DNA of 23,633 nt. Source: a virus. Positions 19,809-23,633 of the stretch are shown piece by piece (the first letter of the stretch is position 1; each line of letters begins with the position of its first letter). Below the pieces are notes generated by a model. It was given only the letters and a program-made list of their open reading frames with translations. It was not told the DNA's origin and searched no databases. The translations under genes were made by a program, and so were the position numbers. The DNA is taken from IMG/VR virus record IMGVR_UViG_3300037010_003744, positions 1 through 23,633 of that record. One strand, given 5' to 3'.

Positions 19809-21763
19809 ATTTGGTCGAGGTAATCTATTTCTCCATTGGCGTTTATCGGTAGCAGTATCCGCTGCTCTGCCATTTGCTTCAGCTCCTTCACCATCACACC
19901 GGCTTGCAACAAAGTCTCTGCGTCAATGCCGGCCGAGTCCAATACCTGCTTGCGTCGATCCGCTTTCGCAGCGATGTAGTTCACATCGTCGCGCTTTTCG
20001 TTCAGCGAAGCATTCAGGTAAGTGCGGCTATCCAGGTGAGAGTCTTTCAGGGCGCGGGAATTCAATCGCGCATCAACGGCCATCAGGCGAACTTTGTCGT
20101 GATCCGTTACTAACACCCTGCTCATGTCATAAGGGTCGTAGAATACGCTCACTCGTTTGCCAACATATTCCATGAGGCTTTGGACTTGAAGGTCGTAGCT
20201 GTATTTTCTGTTGTTAATTTGAGGTTCTATTCCTCGGTTGGTGATCTGTGTGCCATCGCCGTTGCCGGTGTGTTCAATGCCAAACTTCAATAGGAACTGC
20301 TCGTCGGTGATAATTCTCTTTTCATTGGCAGGAAGAGCATTCATGGCATTCAACCATTGCTCATGTTTGCTGATGCCGTTGCTTTGTGGCAGGTGGCGAA
20401 GGCTGTGGAAGAAATTTTCGATTTGTTGTATGGCTTCGTTGCCAATCATGGGCCTGTTCTTCGCGTTGCGTTGCAGTACCTCCTGATTTACGCCGCGATA
20501 CTTTGCGGTCATGTTATTACCGCTGTAATTATTCGCTCTGATTTTAAGGCAACGCTTCCAGTGTGGTGACCCAAAGAATGGTTCGATGTAGCCACGATGC
20601 TTTGAGCCTACAGGAGTCTTAAAATATTTGCCTAGCGATTGATAAAATGGCTCCAACTCTTTGATCGCCCATCGGTCGGTCTTGGATTCGTGAGGAAGTA
20701 TCCAGCTGCCGGTTAGTTCGCGAATGTGATACATCGCGCTTAGGTAGGCGGCGCGCACCAGGTCGGTGCTCAGGCGCTCAGCATACGCATATCCCAACAC
20801 ATAATCGTTGAAGCTATCCATCACCACAATCGCTTTGTACTTATGAAAGGGTGAGTGTGGTGTTTTGTCGTCCGGGTCAATGAACAACAAGTCGAGGTGG
20901 TTATCGTCACTTTCCACCATATACAGCGGCGCAGTCGGTCTGAATCCTTTTACTTGTGGAATGAACTTCTCGTTCAGCTCTGCGTTGCCTTCGCGGAACA
21001 TGATGATCTCATGCTCCTTCTTTCTGCGCCAGTTGCCAACCGTGGCAGCGTCAATCATTTTGTAGGCGTTAGCCTTTGCCCATTTGTTGTACTGCCACGA
21101 AATGAAAACATCGTCGTATTGGTTCGGGTGAGAAAGCATTTCTACTAGTGTGCTTTCGCTCAGCTCGTCCTTTACCTTTGCGGCAAGCTTGTTGCCAAAC
21201 CTCCAGTCGATCAGCGAAGCATAACCACCGGCTGTGTATTTTTTCAGTGCCGAATCTTCTCTTACGATCAGCCTGTCGTAGCTGGTGGGTAGGTCTATCT
21301 TTTCAATCTTGATCAGCTCAATGCAGTGAAGCCAAAACTTGTCGATCGAGAGGTTAAGTAACTTTTTAAGAGCCTTCTTATCGGCCACCATGTTCTTAAA
21401 CATATTGAGCCAGCTTGCGGCCTTGGTGTATTTCTCTACGTGTTCGCTGCTCAGCTTTTTGCTGCCGTCATATTTATAGTCCAGATAAAACTTCTCAGCT
21501 TCATGGTCAAACTTCACAAGGTCACGGATCGGCTGGCGCGCCATGAAGTCGTAAGGGTTACCAAAGCGCGCAATTACCTTCTTCTTATTTTCCTCGTTCA
21601 GCTTTTCGTATCCAATCAATACACGGCGCTTGTCGTCCGGGTCATTCATGAAGTGCCAACTAGGAGAATTACGAAGCTTGGCATTCTTCAAAGTGTTCTC
21701 GCTGAATCCACACTCAACGCCCTCACGCCATTCAAGAAATAATGTGTTATCAATGTTTCTCAT
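19805..21763 (-). CDS. MuA-like DDE transposase
   Basis: The 652-aa protein is the size of MuA (663 aa). The N-terminal part (1-280) carries DNA-binding regions such as VECGFSENTLKNAKL and ATVGNWRRKKEHEI. The catalytic core follows. ESDDNHLDLLFID (D287 by comparison with the first Asp of MuA) is followed by YKAIVVMDSFNDYVLGY, PHESKTDRWAIK (second Asp, D363) and SKHRGYIEPFFGS (catalytic Glu, E394). The C-terminal part holds the Mu-transposase beta region (SYDLQVQSLMEYVGKRVSVF and YDMSRVLVTDHDKVRLM) and a helical tail for MuB contact. The start overlaps the upstream stop as ATGA. D363 is offset from the expected alignment, so its identity as the second catalytic Asp is less certain than the other two. 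Confidence 0.95.
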   Translation of the reverse strand: MRNIDNTLFLEWREGVECGFSENTLKNAKLRNSPSWHFMNDPDDKRRVLIGYEKLNEENKKKVIARFGNPYDFMARQPIRDLVKFDHEAEKFYLDYKYDGSKKLSSEHVEKYTKAASWLNMFKNMVADKKALKKLLNLSIDKFWLHCIELIKIEKIDLPTSYDRLIVREDSALKKYTAGGYASLIDWRFGNKLAAKVKDELSESTLVEMLSHPNQYDDVFISWQYNKWAKANAYKMIDAATVGNWRRKKEHEIIMFREGNAELNEKFIPQVKGFRPTAPLYMVESDDNHLDLLFIDPDDKTPHSPFHKYKAIVVMDSFNDYVLGYAYAERLSTDLVRAAYLSAMYHIRELTGSWILPHESKTDRWAIKELEPFYQSLGKYFKTPVGSKHRGYIEPFFGSPHWKRCLKIRANNYSGNNMTAKYRGVNQEVLQRNAKNRPMIGNEAIQQIENFFHSLRHLPQSNGISKHEQWLNAMNALPANEKRIITDEQFLLKFGIEHTGNGDGTQITNRGIEPQINNRKYSYDLQVQSLMEYVGKRVSVFYDPYDMSRVLVTDHDKVRLMAVDARLNSRALKDSHLDSRTYLNASLNEKRDDVNYIAAKADRRKQVLDSAGIDAETLLQAGVMVKELKQMAEQRILLPINANGEIDYLDQI

Positions 21764-22086
21764 GCGAAAAGAGTTTTATGTAGTGCGCTTTTTAAATTGA
21801 CAAGATTGATATCTCTCTCATGCCGTATCATCCACATCAAAGCAATTGCCTCAGCGGGTGTGAAAACTATCTTGCGTAACCCAGGAAGATTTAAGTGTAA
21901 ATTTTTCCGGGTGTAGATATTTAAGATTATGAAGTAGTGTAACTGACGAAGTATTTGCGTTTCGTTAAACACTGTTCTGGAAAATCCGAATCCCAGAGAA
22001 ACAAGTAAACATTGATTCAATCGTGCTCTGCAAAAGAGATCGAGTTCAATCGATATGTTATTCGCCTTAGTTTTTTTTACGACCAT
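21760..22086 (-). CDS. Unknown 108-aa early protein
   Basis: The protein starts MVVKKTKANNISIELDLFCR, has LGFGFSRTVFNETQILRQLH, and ends with TPAEAIALMWMIRHERDINL. Start overlaps the regulator by 20 bases and the stop overlaps the muA start as ATGA, supporting a real gene in the early operon. It is basic and hydrophobic. No family is recognised; a role in regulating or assisting transposition is possible from position. Confidence 0.6.
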   Translation of the reverse strand: MVVKKTKANNISIELDLFCRARLNQCLLVSLGFGFSRTVFNETQILRQLHYFIILNIYTRKNLHLNLPGLRKIVFTPAEAIALMWMIRHERDINLVNLKSALHKTLFA

Positions 22087-22303
22087 GACGCGTGGTTTTT
22101 GAGTTGAGCGGAACCAGTTTTTCGAGATGCTTGATCAGGTTGCTTTTCCCGATGCCGTATTCTACCAGCAGATTTTCGATGGTGGCGTTATCGCGGTCGC
22201 CATTGCGTACCATCCGAACGTACCTCGGAGAATGCCCCGTTATATCGGCTACAGTCTGGGCTATATCATCGCGGGTGGAGGCGGTTCTTAAAGTTTTAGC
22301 CAT
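22067..22303 (-). CDS. Small HTH early regulator, Ner-position
   Basis: The 78-aa protein is the first gene of the early operon, the place of ner in Mu. It contains DDIAQTVADITGHSPRYVRM followed by VRNGDRDNATIE, which resembles a helix-turn-helix of Bacteroidota phage regulators ('TGHSP.YVR.V.nG.R'). The C-terminus is basic (SKTTRHGRKKN). It probably represses the early promoter or the repressor promoter after infection. It does not match Ner in sequence by eye. The leader from the predicted start is about 37 bases. Confidence 0.7.
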   Translation of the reverse strand: MAKTLRTASTRDDIAQTVADITGHSPRYVRMVRNGDRDNATIENLLVEYGIGKSNLIKHLEKLVPLNSKTTRHGRKKN

Positions 22304-22345
22304 TGTTTTTGTGCTGTGGTTTTTGTTCCTTTATGTGGAACGGAA

Positions 22346-22375
22346 CAAATATCTCAACTAAATTGAGATTCTCAA
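22346..22375 (-). promoter_or_regulatory. Early promoter (leftward)
   Basis: On the minus strand TTG (22373-22375), a 19-base spacer and GATATTTG (22346-22353), a one-mismatch match to TAnnTTTG. Both operators overlap it: one covers the -33 box, the other the spacer and the edge of the -7 box, so repressor binding would block it. Confidence 0.7.
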
Positions 22376-22386
22376 CATAATTGAGA
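22351..22386. promoter_or_regulatory. Tandem palindromic operators of the repressor
   Basis: Two inverted repeats, TCTCAA-5-TTGAGA, lie at 22351-22369 (with outer AT/AT pair) and 22370-22386, with centres 18 bases apart. They sit between the divergent repressor and early genes and are directly adjacent, so cooperative binding by the XRE/S24 repressor is expected. Confidence 0.75.
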
Positions 22387-22397
22387 TTATTTATTTT

Positions 22398-23252
22398 ATG
22401 AATCTGATTTTTGGCAAAAACCTGCGTTTCCTTCGAAAGCAAAAAGGGCTTAATCAGTCGGAAATCGCTGATTTTATAGGCAAGGGAGCCACTACCGTGG
22501 GAAATTGGGAAAAGGGAATAGCTGAGCCCAATTTTACTGAGCTAACGGAAATTGTCAATTATTTTGATATTCCAGTCTTCGATCTGCTGTATACCGATTT
22601 AGAGAGTGCGCACCTAATCGAAGGAGAAAAGGGGGGTAAAAAACAGGTGAAAAGCACACCTAAGTACACACCCAATAGCACACCTAATCGAGTAAATGAA
22701 CCGTTCGTCGAAATTGCGAGGATGCCGAAAGTGGTCACGGTTGGGGCCGATCAGCTCGATAATATCGTGTTTGTCCCGGCGCGGGCGCGGGCCGGTTATC
22801 TTTCTGGCTACGGCGATCCTGAATTCATCCAAAGCCTGCCAAGTTACCGGCTTCCTGGCTTAAATAATGGCACCTACCGGGCCTTTGAAATATTCGGGCA
22901 CTCCATGGTTCCCACTTTCAATGAGTCCGATGTGGTAGTGGGCAGCTTTGTCGAAAATATTGCCGAAATACGCTCAAATCGCATTCATATCATCGTTACC
23001 AAGCGCGATGGAGTGGTCGCCAAGCGGGTCATAAACCGTGTCGCCACAGACGGAAAGCTAATTCTAAACAGCGATAACCAGCGCCATCCTGGCGAGTACC
23101 CACCCATTGTCATCAGCCCCGATGAAATCCTTGAAATTTGGTACTCGGTGCTCTTCATGAGCCGCCAGATGCGCGCACCAGGCGAACTGGCCAACCGCAT
23201 CACCGAAGTAGAATCCCGTTTAACCTTGCTGGAGCAGCGCCACCTCAAATAG
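22398..23252 (+). CDS. Phage repressor, XRE HTH plus S24 peptidase domain
   Basis: The 284-aa protein has an N-terminal XRE HTH (6-62: GKNLRFLRKQKGLNQSEIAD, VGNWEKGIAEPNF), a Thr/Pro/Asn-rich linker (80-105) and a LexA/cI-type S24 domain. The Ala-Gly cleavage pair is in ARARAGYLSG (A132-G133), the nucleophile Ser169 is in FGHSMVPTF and the general base Lys209 is in VVAKRVINRV. This predicts RecA-stimulated self-cleavage and SOS induction, unlike Mu c. A C-terminal helix (VESRLTLLEQRHLK) follows. No Shine-Dalgarno is seen, and operators lie directly upstream, so it probably controls its own synthesis. Confidence 0.92.
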   Translation: MNLIFGKNLRFLRKQKGLNQSEIADFIGKGATTVGNWEKGIAEPNFTELTEIVNYFDIPVFDLLYTDLESAHLIEGEKGGKKQVKSTPKYTPNSTPNRVNEPFVEIARMPKVVTVGADQLDNIVFVPARARAGYLSGYGDPEFIQSLPSYRLPGLNNGTYRAFEIFGHSMVPTFNESDVVVGSFVENIAEIRSNRIHIIVTKRDGVVAKRVINRVATDGKLILNSDNQRHPGEYPPIVISPDEILEIWYSVLFMSRQMRAPGELANRITEVESRLTLLEQRHLK

Positions 23253-23300
23253 CTCCCAAAATTGAACCGGAATGGAAGACGTTAGAACGTTTCGTTTTTT

Positions 23301-23340
23301 GGCCGTTTGTAAAAAACCGCCAACCTGTTCAAAAATCGCA
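23301..23340. other. Proposed phage terminus with transposase-binding-like repeats
   Basis: Read on the minus strand from 23340 the sequence begins with TG (TGCGATTTTTGAAC) and repeats GCG(A/G)TTTTT at 23339 and 23320, with an inverted copy near 23291-23302. Mu ends begin with TG and carry repeated MuA sites. It lies just past the repressor and before a host-like gene fragment. A second end is not in the window, so target duplication cannot be checked. Confidence 0.45.
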
Positions 23341-23381
23341 CTTTTTATATTGTAATATTATGGCGTATGGTTCTTACCCCC

Positions 23382-23552
23382 TTAATCTTCTCTCGATGTA
23401 AAATCAATATCGAGATACACATAGCCAGTCCCGAATGAATATTTAGGATTCTTGTAGTTAGGGGTGTTAAAAAGATTTGGGTGAAAGCACTCAAGGCTAC
23501 TGACTTTGATTTCGCCATACTCGTTTGAACCTTTGCCATATTCCCTTGCTAA
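23382..23552 (-). pseudogene. 3' end of a host gene, interrupted
   Basis: The minus frame ends TGYVYLDIDFTSRED-stop at 23382 and is open back to 23552, about 56 codons (including LAREYGKGSNEYGEIKVSSL). It has no start of its own; the frame runs into the IS21-like end. It appears to be the C-terminus of a host protein that lost its start to an IS insertion. No family is recognised. Confidence 0.45.
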
Positions 23553-23633
23553 TGTAGAAAATCCGGTGTAATTGACCACCTCCGTCCGGCGCATTTGACC
23601 ACCTAGTAGTTGATGTCAAAAAAGTGCTGCCAG
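23553..23633. mobile_element. End of an IS21-family-like insertion sequence (partial)
   Basis: The stretch begins TGTAGAAAATCC and carries two near-identical units, ATCCGGTGTAATTGACCAC (23561-23579) and a copy TCCGGCGCATTTGACCAC (23585-23602), a 23-base period. IS21-family ends carry such tandem repeats with GTGGTCAA cores and begin with TGT. Transposase genes would lie to the right, outside the window. Confidence 0.55.

Larger units (their letters stand above)
1..23340. mobile_element. Mu-like transposable phage/prophage, partial (repressor end at right)
   Basis: The window contains the hallmark set of a transposable phage: repressor, small early regulator, MuA-like transposase, MuB-like ATPase, Gam-like protein, GemA-like protein and a Mu-type head and packaging set. 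The early genes run leftward, so the Mu left end equivalent lies at the right, where I place the terminus near 23340. The other end is outside the window because the endolysin is cut at position 1 and no tail genes are seen. Unlike Mu, the late genes are in two divergent arms. That it is a prophage rather than a free phage is inferred from the host-like flank at 23382-23552. Confidence 0.9.

Noticed and set aside
1-23633. CRISPR array, tRNA or rRNA genes
   Set aside because: No regularly spaced repeats with unique spacers and no tRNA- or rRNA-like sequence were seen on either strand.

Overview
The window holds most of a Mu-like transposable phage (prophage) from a member of the Bacteroidota, read from the repressor end at the right inwards. 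The assignment rests on a DDE transposase of MuA type next to a MuB-like AAA+ ATPase, a Gam-like nuclease inhibitor, a GemA (gp16)-like protein and a Mu-type head set (DUF935 portal, MuF, gpG-like, DUF1320, ClpP-like protease with C-terminal scaffold, Mu T-like capsid). The host assignment rests on promoters of the Bacteroidota form (TTG, 19 bases, TAnnTTTG-like), A/T-rich leaders in place of Shine-Dalgarno sequences, and family style. The exact host cannot be named.

Layout from right to left. 23553-23633 looks like the end of an IS21-family element. 23382-23552 is the 3' end of an interrupted host gene. The proposed phage terminus lies near 23340. An XRE/S24 repressor (22398-23252, +) faces a minus-strand early promoter across two tandem palindromic operators (22351-22386). 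The early/middle operon runs on the minus strand from 22303 to 10360: small HTH regulator, unknown, MuA, MuB, unknown, stand-alone DnaA domain IV, Gam, then a structured 170-base gap. It continues with a long chain of small translationally coupled genes (ASCH, RecA-like ATPase, replication-protein-like, zinc-ribbon-like, HNH, membrane proteins), GemA, and finally an ORF with a buried signal peptide. A two-gene module with its own promoter and operator-like repeats (9797-10178) sits between two 42-base direct repeats, each carrying a terminator.

The late genes are split into two divergent arms starting near 3500. The plus arm (3583-9756) is the packaging and connector arm: small and large terminase, a 45-aa gene, DUF1320, portal, MuF, gpG-like, a tail-completion candidate and an HTH protein. 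The minus arm (3409 to 1) holds protease/scaffold, a possible decoration protein, major capsid, two holin-like proteins and a secreted CHAP-type endolysin cut by the window edge. Tail genes presumably lie further left.

The strongest unexpected signal is at the portal/MuF junction. An A8 run, a 4-base spacer and a 9-bp perfect hairpin whose loop holds the portal stop codon look like a programmed -1 frameshift that would make a 703-aa portal-MuF fusion. The MuF frame has no ATG near its start. Other points of note are the repeat-flanked cargo module, the DnaA domain IV protein, promoters placed so that transcripts would start at the ATG, and three small genes (5654-5791, 14043-14219, 15267-15389) that are easily missed.
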